Positions 28,963-37,586 of a stretch of 37,586 nucleotides of DNA are shown in pieces. Origin of the DNA: Bacteroidaceae bacterium (lineage in GTDB: Bacteria; Bacteroidota; Bacteroidia; Bacteroidales; Bacteroidaceae); the NCBI GenBank assembly GCA_017547165.1, contig JAFYQK010000014.1, forward strand, positions 1 through 37,586, in the 5' to 3' direction. How positions within the stretch are numbered: the stretch's first letter is position 1; every line of letters begins with the position of its first letter. Both the position numbers and the translations under genes were made by a program. The notes under the pieces were generated by a model, which worked only from the letters and a program-made list of their open reading frames with translations, did not search any database and was not told where the DNA came from.

Positions 28963-31134
28963 TTAATTCGCTAATTCGCTAAGGAATTTTATTCTAACCA
29001 AGCGTATATCCTTTTCTTCATAATCCGGACCTAAAATCTTTACAGCAACAGACAACCTATCCGTCTCTGATTCGTCATGGAAGTAGTCGTAGATATCAAG
29101 CATATAATCCTCATCCATCACATCCTCAAGATAATAGGTAATATCCAATTTAGTGCCGCTATATACAATTGCCTCCATCTCATCCAGCAATTCCTCAAAC
29201 TCAATACCGAGACCATCTGCAATATCCTCCAGATCCAGTTTCCTGTCCACTTTCTGGATTATGCTAATCTTCTGCTTACTATTTGTTGCAACCGTACGTA
29301 CACGCAAATCCAATGGACGTTCAATCTCATTCTCTTCACAATGCTTTTTAATCAACTCACAAAACTCTTTACCATAGCGTTGGGCCTTACCTTGCCCCAC
29401 TCCTGGAATATTCTGCAACTCAGCAACTGTAATGGGATACATCGTTGCCATTGATTCGAGAGAGGCGTCCTGGAATATGACATACGGAGGAATGTTGAGC
29501 GTTTGAGCCCGCTTACGACGAAGGTCACGCAACATCTTCAGCAACACATCATCCAACACAGCCGTGCCCTCTTCCGCCTCTGGCTCATAATCGCCAAATT
29601 CAACATTCTCCTTGAAATAAAACGGTTCTGGCGAGGCCATAAATTTCTTTCCGCTCTTGGTAACCTTCAGCAGTCCATAATTCTCAACCTCTTTCTCTAT
29701 ATACTCCGATATTATTCCCTGTCTGATAACAGCATTCCAATAAGACGCGTCATTAGATTTGCCAACGGCAAACTCCGGCAACTGATCATGACAATGAGAC
29801 AACACCTCCTCTGTCTCCACCCCCATCAGAATATTAACGATATGGTCCACCTTGAATTTGGATTTCACTCCCTGGATTACCTTCAGCGCCTGAAGCAAGC
29901 TTTTGCTTCCTTCTCTTACTTCATGAGGATGCAGACAATTGTCACAACGATGACAATCCGTTTCAGGATATTGCTCACCAAAATAGTGCAGCAACAACTT
30001 ACGACGGCACACACTACTCTCAACATAAGCCTTTGTCTCCGCCAACAACTGATTTCCTATATCCTGCTCAGCAACAGGTTTACCCTCCATAAACTTCTTC
30101 AGCTTCACCAAGTCTTTGGGAGAATAGAAAGCCACGCATTTACCTTCGCCACCATCACGACCAGCACGACCAGTTTCCTGATAATAACCCTCAAGACTCT
30201 TAGGAATATCGTAATGGATGACAAAACGGACATCCGGTTTGTCTATGCCCATACCGAAAGCTATAGTTGCCACAATAACATCAAGACGCTCCATTATAAA
30301 ATCATCCTGCGTCTGATTGCGCTCTGCCGTCTCCATACCTGCATGATAGGCGCGAGCATTAATATTATTGGCACGCAAAATCTCAGCCAACTGCTCAACC
30401 TTCTTTCTTGAAAGACAGTAAACTATGCCACTTTTTCCTGGATGCTGAAGAATAAAGCGCACAATATCCTTATCTACATCCTTTGTCTTGGGGCGCACCT
30501 CATAATACAGGTTGGGTCGATTGAACGAACTGACAAAATCATTAGCCTTCAATATACCAAGACTCTTCTTTATGTCACGTCTGACCTTATCGGTTGCTGT
30601 TGCGGTAAGCGCTATAATGGGAGCGCGACCTATTTCATTAACAATAGGACGGATACGACGATATTCAGGACGGAAATCATGGCCCCATTCCGATATACAA
30701 TGCGCCTCGTCCACAGCATAGAAACTCACCTTTATATTACGCAAGAAATCCTTTGTTTCCTCCTTAGTCAATGATTCTGGCGCAACATACAAGAGCTTGG
30801 TCCTGCCTGTCTGGATATCATTCTTAACCTCATCTACCTGCGCACGGGTAAGACTTGAATTAAGGTAATGCGCAATACCATCATTTTCACTCACCTGACG
30901 AATGGCATCAACCTGATTTTTCATCAATGCAATCAATGGCGACAAAACAATTGCCGTACCGTCCATAATCAAAGCGGGTAATTGATAGCACAAACTCTTT
31001 CCTCCACCCGTTGGCATCAGAACAAAAGTATCATTACCTTGCAACAAGTTGTTGATGACATCCTCTTGCTGGCCCTTGAAAGAACTGAAACCAAAATAGC
31101 GTTTTAGTTTAGAAATAAGGTCGTTTTTTTCCAT
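28963..31134 (-). CDS. recQ: ATP-dependent DNA helicase RecQ
   Basis: A 723-residue superfamily 2 helicase. Walker A is TGGGKS at 42-47, the DEAH box and RecQ loop form AVDEAHCISEWGHDFRPEY near 140-155, and motif VI is QETGRAGRDG near 310. The RQC domain has the zinc site CRRKLLLHYFG and DCHRCDNC (about 370-400). An HRDC domain at about 520-600 (LRRKRAQTLNIPPYVIFQD) contains the helix-hairpin-like PGVGQGKAQRYG. About 110 further residues at the C-terminus (from about 610) form an extra acidic helical region. RecQ unwinds DNA 3'-5' in recombination and replication-fork repair. It follows the clpX terminator and has its own promoter. Confidence 0.97.
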   Translation of the reverse strand: MEKNDLISKLKRYFGFSSFKGQQEDVINNLLQGNDTFVLMPTGGGKSLCYQLPALIMDGTAIVLSPLIALMKNQVDAIRQVSENDGIAHYLNSSLTRAQVDEVKNDIQTGRTKLLYVAPESLTKEETKDFLRNIKVSFYAVDEAHCISEWGHDFRPEYRRIRPIVNEIGRAPIIALTATATDKVRRDIKKSLGILKANDFVSSFNRPNLYYEVRPKTKDVDKDIVRFILQHPGKSGIVYCLSRKKVEQLAEILRANNINARAYHAGMETAERNQTQDDFIMERLDVIVATIAFGMGIDKPDVRFVIHYDIPKSLEGYYQETGRAGRDGGEGKCVAFYSPKDLVKLKKFMEGKPVAEQDIGNQLLAETKAYVESSVCRRKLLLHYFGEQYPETDCHRCDNCLHPHEVREGSKSLLQALKVIQGVKSKFKVDHIVNILMGVETEEVLSHCHDQLPEFAVGKSNDASYWNAVIRQGIISEYIEKEVENYGLLKVTKSGKKFMASPEPFYFKENVEFGDYEPEAEEGTAVLDDVLLKMLRDLRRKRAQTLNIPPYVIFQDASLESMATMYPITVAELQNIPGVGQGKAQRYGKEFCELIKKHCEENEIERPLDLRVRTVATNSKQKISIIQKVDRKLDLEDIADGLGIEFEELLDEMEAIVYSGTKLDITYYLEDVMDEDYMLDIYDYFHDESETDRLSVAVKILGPDYEEKDIRLVRIKFLSELAN

Positions 31135-31165
31135 AGTGGTAGTTGCCGATAGTGGCGAGTGTTTA

Positions 31166-31197
31166 CAAAGGTAGCAAAAAAATACTGAAATAACAAA
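31166..31197 (-). promoter_or_regulatory. recQ promoter (TTTG-N20-TACCTTTG)
   Basis: On the minus strand TTTG (31194-31197) and TACCTTTG (31166-31173) are separated by exactly 20 bases. The implied leader is about 27 bases. Confidence 0.8.
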
Positions 31198-31208
31198 AGA
31201 TTTTACAC

Positions 31209-31256
31209 AAAAAAACGAACTCTGTTACCTGAATATTCATTCAAATAACAGAGTTC
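31209..31256 (-). terminator. Intrinsic terminator of clpP-clpX
   Basis: GAACTCTGTTA (31217-31227) pairs with TAACAGAGTTC (31246-31256); on the minus strand the stem is followed by G and a run of T (complement of 31209-31215). It begins 7 bases after the clpX stop codon and separates clpX from recQ. Confidence 0.9.
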
Positions 31257-31263
31257 ATAAACC

Positions 31264-32496
31264 TTACAACACTTCAGACTTTGCCAACTGCTCCCTCACA
31301 TAATCTGCCGTAATTAGAAGCTTGTCACAATCCGTTCCTGGCGTAGAGAATTGCAGATCCATCATCACCGACTCTACTATTCCACGCAATCCTCGAGCGC
31401 CAAGATTACGTTCCATTGCCTTATCCACCATAACCTCCAAAGCCTCTGATTCAAACTCCAAATTCACACCATCCATAGAGAACAGTTTTTTCTGCTGACG
31501 AATCAATGAGTTTTTAGGTACCGTAAGAATATTGCGCAACGCCTCCCTGTCCAAAGGTTGAAGATAAGTCAATGCCGGCAAACGTCCAATCAGTTCCGGA
31601 ATCAAGCCAAAACTCTTCAAGTCCTGAGGCTGAATATATTTCAACAAGTTCTTGCTATCAATGTTATGACGTGCCGCCACATTATTGTATCCTACGGTAT
31701 GAGTGTTCATACGCTGAGCAATCTTACGTTCTATGCCATCAAAAGCACCGCCACAGATAAACAGAATGTTGCGTGTATCCATATGCACATAATCCTGGTC
31801 AGGATGTTTGCGTCCACCCTTGGGAGGAACATTGACAATACTTCCCTCAAGCAACTTCAGCAATCCCTGCTGAACACCCTCACCACTCACATCACGTGTT
31901 ATGCTTGGATTATCACCCTTTCGTGCAATCTTATCTATTTCATCGATAAACACGATACCACGTTCAGCACGAGGTTGGTCATAGTCTGCCGCCTGCAACA
32001 ATCGTGATAGGATACTCTCAACATCCTCACCAACGTATCCGGCTTCGGTCAACACCGTAGCATCCACTATGGTAAAAGGCACATCAAGCATCTTTGCAAT
32101 GGTGCGAGCCAAGAGGGTCTTACCTGTACCGGTAGATCCCACCATTATGATATTGCTCTTTTCAATCTCCACACCATCGTCATCAGTTTTTCCCGACAAT
32201 GCTTGCTGGCGCAAACGCTTATAGTGATTGTACACGGCCACCGACAAGGCTACCTTAGCCTCATCCTGCCCAATGACATACTCATCAAGTTTGGCCTTTA
32301 TCTCGGCAGGGCGCTTCACTGGCGCCGTAGCATCATAATCAGAAGCACCACGACCTTTCTTCAATGTCTCATTAACAACCTGATGGGCCATTTCCACGCA
32401 ATCGCTACAAATAAACCCATCGAGACCGTTAAGCATCAAGGAAACATCATTCTCGCTTCGGCCACAAAAAGAACAACGATTCAATTTCTTTGCCAT
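31264..32496 (-). CDS. clpX: ClpX ATPase subunit of Clp protease
   Basis: A 410-residue AAA+ unfoldase. The N-terminal zinc-binding domain has C8, C11 and the pair ICSDC near 30-33. Walker A is [11 protein letters not shown], the pore loop GYVGED, Walker [12 protein letters not shown], and the ClpP-contacting IGF-type loop is [17 protein letters not shown] region, followed by the C-terminal sensor 2 ([10 protein letters not shown]). It unfolds tagged proteins and feeds them to ClpP in the cytosol. It lies 12 bases downstream of clpP, an operon arrangement shared by most bacteria. Confidence 0.98.
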   Translation of the reverse strand: MAKKLNRCSFCGRSENDVSLMLNGLDGFICSDCVEMAHQVVNETLKKGRGASDYDATAPVKRPAEIKAKLDEYVIGQDEAKVALSVAVYNHYKRLRQQALSGKTDDDGVEIEKSNIIMVGSTGTGKTLLARTIAKMLDVPFTIVDATVLTEAGYVGEDVESILSRLLQAADYDQPRAERGIVFIDEIDKIARKGDNPSITRDVSGEGVQQGLLKLLEGSIVNVPPKGGRKHPDQDYVHMDTRNILFICGGAFDGIERKIAQRMNTHTVGYNNVAARHNIDSKNLLKYIQPQDLKSFGLIPELIGRLPALTYLQPLDREALRNILTVPKNSLIRQQKKLFSMDGVNLEFESEALEVMVDKAMERNLGARGLRGIVESVMMDLQFSTPGTDCDKLLITADYVREQLAKSEVL

Positions 32497-32508
32497 CGTC
32501 TCTATCTA

Positions 32509-33180
32509 CTAAGCTTTACGTGACAAAACATTGTCCACCATTCCATACTCCTTAGCTTCAAGAGCCGTCATCCAATAGTCACGGTCACTATCAGCCCACA
32601 CCTTATCAAATGGCTGATGCGAATGGTCCGCTATGATGGTATATAGTTCGTTCTTCAATTTAAGAATCTCACGAGCTGTTATCTCTATATCCGAAGCCTG
32701 TCCTTGAGCACCGCCCAATGGCTGATGTATCATCACACGTGAATGTTGCAATGCCGAACGCTTACCCTCTGCACCCGACACCAACAGAACTGCCGCCATC
32801 GAAGCCGCCATTCCAGTACATATAGTAGCCACAGGGCTTTGTATAAACTGCATGGTATCATATATACCCAAACCAGCGTACACGCTTCCACCAGGCGAAT
32901 TGATATATATACTGATATCCTTTCCAGGGTCCACGCTATCAAGATAAAGCAATTGGGCCTGAAGAGTGTTGGCTGTATAGTCATCAATCTGGGTACCCAA
33001 GAAGATGATACGGTCCATCATCAGTCGACTGAACACATCCATCTGGGTAACATTCAGTTGTCTTTCCTCTAGAATATATGGGTTCATATATTGACTCTGC
33101 ATCGAAACGATATCGTCAAATACCATTCCATTCATTCCCATTTTGGAGGTAGCAAACTTACGAAAGTCTTTCATACACAT
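32509..33180 (-). CDS. clpP: ClpP proteolytic subunit
   Basis: A 223-residue serine protease. The catalytic triad is S127 in CTGMAASMAA, H152 in VMIHQPLGG and D201 in SDRDYW; spacing is that of E. coli ClpP. INSPGGSV forms the substrate-binding strand. The N-terminal 35 residues (MNGMVFDDIVSMQSQYMNPY) are an extension that is probably removed as a propeptide. ATGs at residues 1 and 3 are both possible starts. It forms the double-ring chamber used with ClpX. The gene is 152 bases downstream of tig, beyond a terminator-like hairpin; I found no full promoter match in that gap (TTATTTTG at 33199-33206 has one mismatch). Confidence 0.98.
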   Translation of the reverse strand: MCMKDFRKFATSKMGMNGMVFDDIVSMQSQYMNPYILEERQLNVTQMDVFSRLMMDRIIFLGTQIDDYTANTLQAQLLYLDSVDPGKDISIYINSPGGSVYAGLGIYDTMQFIQSPVATICTGMAASMAAVLLVSGAEGKRSALQHSRVMIHQPLGGAQGQASDIEITAREILKLKNELYTIIADHSHQPFDKVWADSDRDYWMTALEAKEYGMVDNVLSRKA

Positions 33181-33245
33181 TATATATAATAAAAGAACAA
33201 CAAAATAATTATTTTGAAGGTAAACCCTAACTTTTTAGAAACGAC

Positions 33246-33304
33246 AAACCCTCATCCTCTTTCCGTTCCTTAGTGATTTGGAACATGGATGAGGAGAGGG
33301 TTTT
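33246..33304 (-). terminator. Long branched hairpin after tig, probable terminator or attenuator
   Basis: AAACCCTCATCC (33246-33257) pairs with GGATGAGG-(AGAG)-GGTTT (33287-33303) around an inner stem GTTCC/GGAAC (33265-33284). The minus strand continues GTCGTTTCT, a modest U tract. It lies between the trigger factor stop and clpP and may reduce read-through rather than stop it. Confidence 0.6.
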
Positions 33305-33332
33305 ATCTTTTTAACTTCAAAGAGAAAATCTC

Positions 33333-34682
33333 TTATCCCTCAAAAGCCTTGTTGAACTCATCCAAAGAAACGGTTTTCTCATCCAAGGTAACAACAGCCT
33401 TAGCAGCTGCGCCCAACTTGCGCTCTACGCTACGGTTAACCAAACCCTCAGCCTGCTGTTTATTCTCGATCATACCCTTTGCATAGTTCTCCAGAGCCTC
33501 CTCGGGGATGTTTGTCATACCATACTGAGCGAACTGCATACGGGTAACCTCCTTAGCGGTTTCCATAACATCAGCCTGTTCAACCTTGATATCCAACTGG
33601 TCGCAAAGTTGCTCCTTAAGCAAGTGCCACTTCAACTCAGCAACACTGGGTGCGAAGTTCTTCTCAATGAACTCGTCATCCTTATCCTGATTGTTGAGCT
33701 TCATAATGCGCTTCAACATCTCCTCGGGGAACTCTACCTCACCTACACGAGCCACCAGATACTTCTTCAAGTCCATCATAAAGCGAAAGTCGCTGTCCAC
33801 ACGGAACTGACCTTCCAAGGTCTCCTTGATTGCAGCACGGAAAGCAGCCTCGTCGCTAACCTTGCCCTCACCCAATACCTGATCAAACAGTTCCTGATCC
33901 AAAGCGTGAGCCTCATATCGAGTAATCTCGCTAATCTGATACTGGAAGTCACCGGTCTTCTGAGTAGCCTCATCCTTTGTAATCTTCAGCAAAGAAGAAA
34001 GCTCTACATCGCTGTTGTAAGCCTTAGAGGGATTGAATACGATAACATCGCCAACCTTTGCACCCTCAAACTTCTGCTTCTGATCCTCATCCTTCATATA
34101 GTCGGGAAGCATTACGGCACCTTCTACCTCGATACCACCCTCTACAATCTGACCATTCTCGTCCAACTCAGAGATAGTACCCTTAACCATATCCTTAGCC
34201 TGATACTCCTCTACTTTCTGGTAGCTGCCAGCGCGGCTTGTGTACATCTGAATCTGCTGATCTACCATTGCCTCGTCAACAATGATGTTGTAGTACTCCA
34301 CCTTATCCTCTGCACTAATCTTGCCGTCCATAGCAGGAGCCAAAGCGATATCAAACACAAATGTCTGCTCTTCTGCCTCGAAACTTACCTCACCCTGCTT
34401 CTCGCTGGGAAGGGGTTCGCCTAGAATATCAATCTTCTCCTCACGAATATACTTGTAAAGTTCAGTACCTAGCATCTTGTTCATCTCCTCAGCCTGAATC
34501 TCCTGACCGAAACGCTTTTTCAGCAATGCCAAAGGAGCCTGACCAGGACGGAAACCAGGCAACGAAGCCTTCTTGCGATAGTCCTTCAAAGTCTTCTCTA
34601 CATTAGCTGCATAGTCAGCCTTGGCAAGTGTAATGGTAAGCAACGCAGTTACATTACTTGTCTTTTCAAATGAAATGTTCAT
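33333..34682 (-). CDS. tig: Trigger factor
   Basis: A 449-residue ribosome-associated chaperone. The N-terminal ribosome-binding domain contains the signature GFRPGQAP near residue 43. A middle FKBP-like prolyl isomerase region (about 150-250, AKDMVKGTISELDENGQIVE) is weakly conserved, as in other Bacteroidetes. The C-terminal helical chaperone arms cover about 260-430. It binds nascent chains at the ribosome exit. Upstream of clpP-clpX in the same direction, the common tig-clpP-clpX order. A -7 box lies at 34750-34757. Confidence 0.95.
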   Translation of the reverse strand: MNISFEKTSNVTALLTITLAKADYAANVEKTLKDYRKKASLPGFRPGQAPLALLKKRFGQEIQAEEMNKMLGTELYKYIREEKIDILGEPLPSEKQGEVSFEAEEQTFVFDIALAPAMDGKISAEDKVEYYNIIVDEAMVDQQIQMYTSRAGSYQKVEEYQAKDMVKGTISELDENGQIVEGGIEVEGAVMLPDYMKDEDQKQKFEGAKVGDVIVFNPSKAYNSDVELSSLLKITKDEATQKTGDFQYQISEITRYEAHALDQELFDQVLGEGKVSDEAAFRAAIKETLEGQFRVDSDFRFMMDLKKYLVARVGEVEFPEEMLKRIMKLNNQDKDDEFIEKNFAPSVAELKWHLLKEQLCDQLDIKVEQADVMETAKEVTRMQFAQYGMTNIPEEALENYAKGMIENKQQAEGLVNRSVERKLGAAAKAVVTLDEKTVSLDEFNKAFEG

Positions 34683-34749
34683 TGTCTTGTATCTATTTTA
34701 ATTTTATAATTTTCAAAAGTATACGATTTCAAAACGCATATTCAGCGTG

Positions 34750-34757
34750 CAAAGATA
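34750..34757 (-). promoter_or_regulatory. -7 box (TATCTTTG) of tig
   Basis: The minus strand reads TATCTTTG, matching TAnnTTTG, 67 bases upstream of the tig start. No TTTG is seen at the -33 distance. Confidence 0.55.
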
Positions 34758-34902
34758 GTAAAAATAAACGAGGATTATACGCACTGATCCAATGTTTTTT
34801 ACACCTAATATATATATTTACTCTTTTATAACACCGCTTACCACGCATATAGGACAAAACTTCATACCTTTACAGAGAATTTACACTAACTTAACAAATA
34901 CT

Positions 34903-36513
34903 ATGCTCATCGACTTGCTCAAATCATCTTATTTTGCTCTGTTCCTGATTGTGGCACTCGGTTTCATGCTGGGTCGCATCAAAATCAAGGGTGTTTCTCT
35001 CGACGTATCCGCCGTGATTTTCATCGCCTTGCTTTTTGGTCATTTTGGCGTCTTCATCCCGAAGGATTTGGGCAACTTCGGTCTCGTACTCTTTATTTTC
35101 ACCATAGGCATCCAGGCTGGCCCCGGTTTCTTCGACTCTTTCAAAAGCAAAGGCAAGACCCTAATTATCATCACCGCTCTGCTCATTGTTTCAGCAGCCC
35201 TTACAGGTGTGGGACTAAAATACTTGTACGACATAGACACATCAAGTCTCGTTGGTTTGATGGCCGGAGCCCTGACCTCAACACCAGGTCTAGCGGTAGC
35301 CATAGACAGTACCAAGAATCTGGCAAACAGCGACTTGGCCCCCATTTCCTATGGTATAGCATACCCCTTTGGCGTAATCGGAGTGATCTTATTTGTAAAA
35401 CTCCTTCCGAAGATTATGCGCATCGATCTTGAAAAGGAAGCAAAAGAACTTGATGCCCAGCGCAAGAGCAAGTTCCCCGAGATGGAAACATGCCTATTCC
35501 GTGTCACCAACGAAGCCGTTGTCGGCCGCTCATTGATGGAACTCAAGTTTGCCAACATGACAGGTGCTATCATCTCACGCATGAAATCTGGCGATGAGAT
35601 TATCATCCCCATGGGCACCAGCATATTGCAGAAGAACGAATGGGTTCAGTGCGTCGGCACAAAAGATGCGTTAGCTCAGGCAGAAGTGCTCCTTGGCGAG
35701 CGCAAGGAGGGAGAACTTCCCTTGGCTCCCGACCAGGATATCCAGCAGCTTCTTCTTACAAACAAGAAGATGATTGGCAAGCAGTTGGGCGAGCTTCGTC
35801 TTCACCAAAACTTCGGTTGCACCGTTACCCGTGTTCGCCGAAGCGGTATTGATCTCACACCATCCGAAAACCTTGAACTGAAGTTCGGCGACAAACTAAT
35901 GGTTGTTGGCGAGAAAGAAGGACTTAATGGTTTTGCATGCATGCTCGGCAACAATGCTAAGATACTTTCCGACACCGACTTCTTCCCCATTGCCATGGGC
36001 ATCGTACTTGGTGTTATCGTGGGCAAACTGAACATCAGTTTCGGTCCCGGCATGAGCTTCTCACCAGGCCTTACAGGTGGTGTACTCCTTATGGCACTCC
36101 TGCTCAGTTCTATTGGCAAGACCGGTCCAATAATCTGGTCAATGTCTGGCCCCTCAAACCAGCTATTACGTCAATTAGGCCTTCTTCTATTCCTTGCTGA
36201 AGTTGGTACATCGGCAGGCAAGACTCTCGTTGCCACCTTCCAAAGTAGCGGTTTGCTCCTATTTGGAATAGGTGCTGCCCTTACTTTAGTTCCTATGATT
36301 GTTGCCACATTGGTAGGACGCCTTGTCTTCAAGATATCCATGCTCGACCTTCTTGGCACCCTCACCGGTGGCATGACCTCAACCCCAGGTCTTGCGGCAG
36401 CTGACTCTATGGTAGACAGCAACATCCCCAGCGTGGCATACGCCACCGTCTACCCCATTGCAATGGTATGCCTAATCATTGCCATTCAGGTAATAGCATC
36501 AACGGTGATGTAG
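34903..36513 (+). CDS. AspT/YidE-family membrane transporter with RCK-C domains
   Basis: A 536-residue membrane protein built as two halves of about five membrane helices each (residues 8-185 and about 375-535) around a soluble middle with two TrkA-C/RCK-C-like domains (about 205-365, ETCLFRVTNEAVVGRSLMEL and KKMIGKQLGELRLHQNFGC). The halves are an internal duplication: GALTSTPGLAVAIDSTKN matches GGMTSTPGLAAADSMVDSN. This is the Asp:Ala exchanger (AspT) superfamily, with YidE and YbjL. The transported substrate is unknown, probably a carboxylate or amino acid. The frame is open 37 codons upstream, but the ATG at 34903 starts a normal first helix (SYFALFLIVALGFMLG). Monocistronic with its own terminator. 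TACCTTTA at 34865-34872 is a near match to a -7 box. Confidence 0.9.
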   Translation: MLIDLLKSSYFALFLIVALGFMLGRIKIKGVSLDVSAVIFIALLFGHFGVFIPKDLGNFGLVLFIFTIGIQAGPGFFDSFKSKGKTLIIITALLIVSAALTGVGLKYLYDIDTSSLVGLMAGALTSTPGLAVAIDSTKNLANSDLAPISYGIAYPFGVIGVILFVKLLPKIMRIDLEKEAKELDAQRKSKFPEMETCLFRVTNEAVVGRSLMELKFANMTGAIISRMKSGDEIIIPMGTSILQKNEWVQCVGTKDALAQAEVLLGERKEGELPLAPDQDIQQLLLTNKKMIGKQLGELRLHQNFGCTVTRVRRSGIDLTPSENLELKFGDKLMVVGEKEGLNGFACMLGNNAKILSDTDFFPIAMGIVLGVIVGKLNISFGPGMSFSPGLTGGVLLMALLLSSIGKTGPIIWSMSGPSNQLLRQLGLLLFLAEVGTSAGKTLVATFQSSGLLLFGIGAALTLVPMIVATLVGRLVFKISMLDLLGTLTGGMTSTPGLAAADSMVDSNIPSVAYATVYPIAMVCLIIAIQVIASTVM

Positions 36514-36557
36514 CGTCAAGCAAAACTGCACTTATCACACACAAAACATCATAACCT

Positions 36558-36593
36558 CAAAGGGTATGCCTCTCCACAGAGACATACCCTTTG
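36558..36593 (+). terminator. Intrinsic terminator of the AspT-like gene
   Basis: CAAAGGGTATG (36558-36568) pairs perfectly with CATACCCTTTG (36583-36593); TGTATTCT follows. It begins 45 bases after the stop codon. Confidence 0.8.
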
Positions 36594-36778
36594 TGTATTC
36601 TATCGCACCACTCAATCCTGATCAAATCATCGTATTGTCTAAGTTCAAACATCACTATGCATAGCCACACACAATACTATACTTAAATTAAATACATACG
36701 AAGTATTGAGCTTCCAATAGCAACATATAGATAGCTCAGTTAGCTCAGTTTTCAGTTAAAATTACAAGCAACAAAATT
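36594..36778. other. AT-rich gap between convergent genes
   Basis: No gene is visible. CAATACT (36672-36678) and AGTATTG (36702-36708) could pair over a 23-base loop, and the 9-mer TAGCTCAGT is tandemly repeated at about 36732-36749. The latter resembles a tRNA D-arm but no cloverleaf can be built around it. Confidence 0.4.
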
Positions 36779-36821
36779 GCGGTTGGCAGAACAGAGAAGA
36801 ACACTCCCGCATGCCAACCGC
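36779..36821 (-). terminator. Terminator of the repeat-containing surface protein gene
   Basis: GCGGTTGGCA (36779-36788) pairs with TGCCAACCGC (36812-36821). On the minus strand it is followed by AATTTTG; on the plus strand by CTAACTTTTTT, so it may act in both directions. It lies 24 bases beyond the stop codon. Confidence 0.75.
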
Positions 36822-36844
36822 TAACTTTTTTCGGCCTTCAGTTT

Positions 36845-37586
36845 TTACATCATCACCTTCTTGCCGTTCACGATGTAGATACCCTTCTGAACATCCTTCA
36901 CACGGCGGCCGCTGAGATCAAAGATTTTACTCTTTCTTTCTCCGCTTTCAGTTTCAACCTCGCCAATACCAGTATTGATGTTAGCTACATAAACTAAGTC
37001 ATGGGCAGGCATCGTTGAATAAACCTCTCCAATCCACCCAACAAACTCTTCATCCTCATTTTCCGGAATATAGACATACTCGGGTATTTCATCGCTATAA
37101 GCCACTTCTTCCGTATGAACCAGTTTTTCGCCAACATAATAATATACCTTGTAGACATTAACAACATAGTTAGCTCTATAAGTGACATCAAAAGCAGGAA
37201 CTGTTTCTTCCACATCGCCCCATCCTTTAAAAGTATGGCCTTCCTTATTAGGAGCATCAGGAATCACTATTGGTGAACCATACTCTAATGAGTCAGAATA
37301 AACAACTTGTTCATCGGCAACAAACATCACCAAATACTTATTAATAGTAAAGGAACCACTAATAGTCACATCCCTTGCAGGCATTGTCTCAGGCATTTCA
37401 CTCCAACCGCAGAAGGTATGACCCTCCTTCTCGGGTTCATCTATAGCTGCAAGTTTGGAACCATAAACGATAGAGTCGCTATGGAACACCACACCATCCA
37501 CAACATAGGTCAACTGATATTTATTGGCTCTGAAACTTCCAACAATCTCCACATCCTTTGCAGGCATTGTTTCAGGAATCTCACTC
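36845..37586 (-). CDS. Surface protein with Listeria-Bacteroides (InlB B-type) repeats, C-terminal part
   Basis: Only the last roughly 247 residues are in the window; the frame runs off the right edge. Four beta-grasp-like repeats of about 61 residues are visible. Each has the pattern NKY-x-V-hydrophobic strand, SDS-x-x-YGS, KEGHTFxGW, and ETMPAxDV. The two nearest the edge are the most alike, also at DNA level (183-bp period); the last one is diverged. This is the Flg_new/InlB B-repeat (PF09479 type), common in large cell-surface or secreted proteins. The tail IFDLSGRRVKDVQKGIYIVN ends in GKKVMM, a C-terminal form common in Prevotella exported proteins and similar to type IX secretion tails. 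The N-terminal functional domain lies outside the window, so the role is unknown. Confidence 0.85.
   Translation of the reverse strand, partial: SEIPETMPAKDVEIVGSFRANKYQLTYVVDGVVFHSDSIVYGSKLAAIDEPEKEGHTFCGWSEMPETMPARDVTISGSFTINKYLVMFVADEQVVYSDSLEYGSPIVIPDAPNKEGHTFKGWGDVEETVPAFDVTYRANYVVNVYKVYYYVGEKLVHTEEVAYSDEIPEYVYIPENEDEEFVGWIGEVYSTMPAHDLVYVANINTGIGEVETESGERKSKIFDLSGRRVKDVQKGIYIVNGKKVMM

Noticed and set aside
28966-28981. Direct repeat AATTCGCT x2 at the end of recQ
   Set aside because: Only two 8-bp copies, lying in the last codons of recQ; not more than a chance or slippage duplication.
36732-36749. TAGCTCAGT copies looking like a tRNA D-arm
   Set aside because: No acceptor, anticodon or T arm can be paired around them.

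Overview
The window is chromosomal DNA from a member of the Bacteroidales, most likely Prevotellaceae. Evidence: several upstream regions carry the Bacteroidetes -7 box TAnnTTTG, three of them with TTTG exactly 20 bases upstream. Starts lack Shine-Dalgarno sequences. The gene set is also typical of the group: a long GH2 beta-galactosidase, a DUF4954 protein, an OstA-like protein next to tandem parvulins, an AspT/YidE-type transporter, and a surface protein with Listeria-Bacteroides repeats and a Prevotella-style C-terminal tail. Nearly all of it is core genome. I see no prophage, integron, CRISPR array or complete insertion sequence.

Layout. 1-247: no recognisable gene, possibly a worn insertion-sequence end. 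292-4005 (-): secreted beta-galactosidase with an N-terminal trefoil-like lectin region and an unusually structured upstream region. 4282-5139 (-): OB-fold/HD nuclease. 5330-7267 (+): groES-groEL. 7383-10292 (-): M16 lipoprotein protease, divergent from 10431-13404 (+), gluQ overlapping a DUF4954 gene. 13649-17766 (-): asnS, an RsuA/RluB-type pseudouridine synthase and purB, preceded by tRNA-Val(UAC) and trpS (to 19139). 19296-20468 (-): OmpA-like porin. 20631-28761 (-): a compact series guaB, parvulin, SurA-like parvulin, OstA-like protein, small membrane protein, mutL. 28963-34682 (-): tig, clpP, clpX, recQ. 34903-36513 (+): AspT-like transporter. 36845 to the window end (-): the C-terminal part of a repeat-containing surface protein.

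How the genes fit together. Protein quality control is strongly represented: GroES/GroEL and trigger factor fold cytosolic proteins, ClpXP degrades them, and the two periplasmic parvulins serve outer-membrane protein assembly beside an OstA-like LPS-transport protein. A second theme is translation: AsnRS, TrpRS, glutamyl-queuosine tRNA synthetase, tRNA-Val and an rRNA pseudouridine synthase. guaB and purB belong to purine synthesis.

I found no clear new multi-gene system. The best leads are small: a perfect 13-bp dyad enclosing the -7 box of the tRNA-Val promoter; a probably leaderless gluQ mRNA; two low-complexity in-frame insertions inside gluQ; phased direct repeats upstream of the beta-galactosidase gene; and a MutL whose endonuclease motifs are degenerate.
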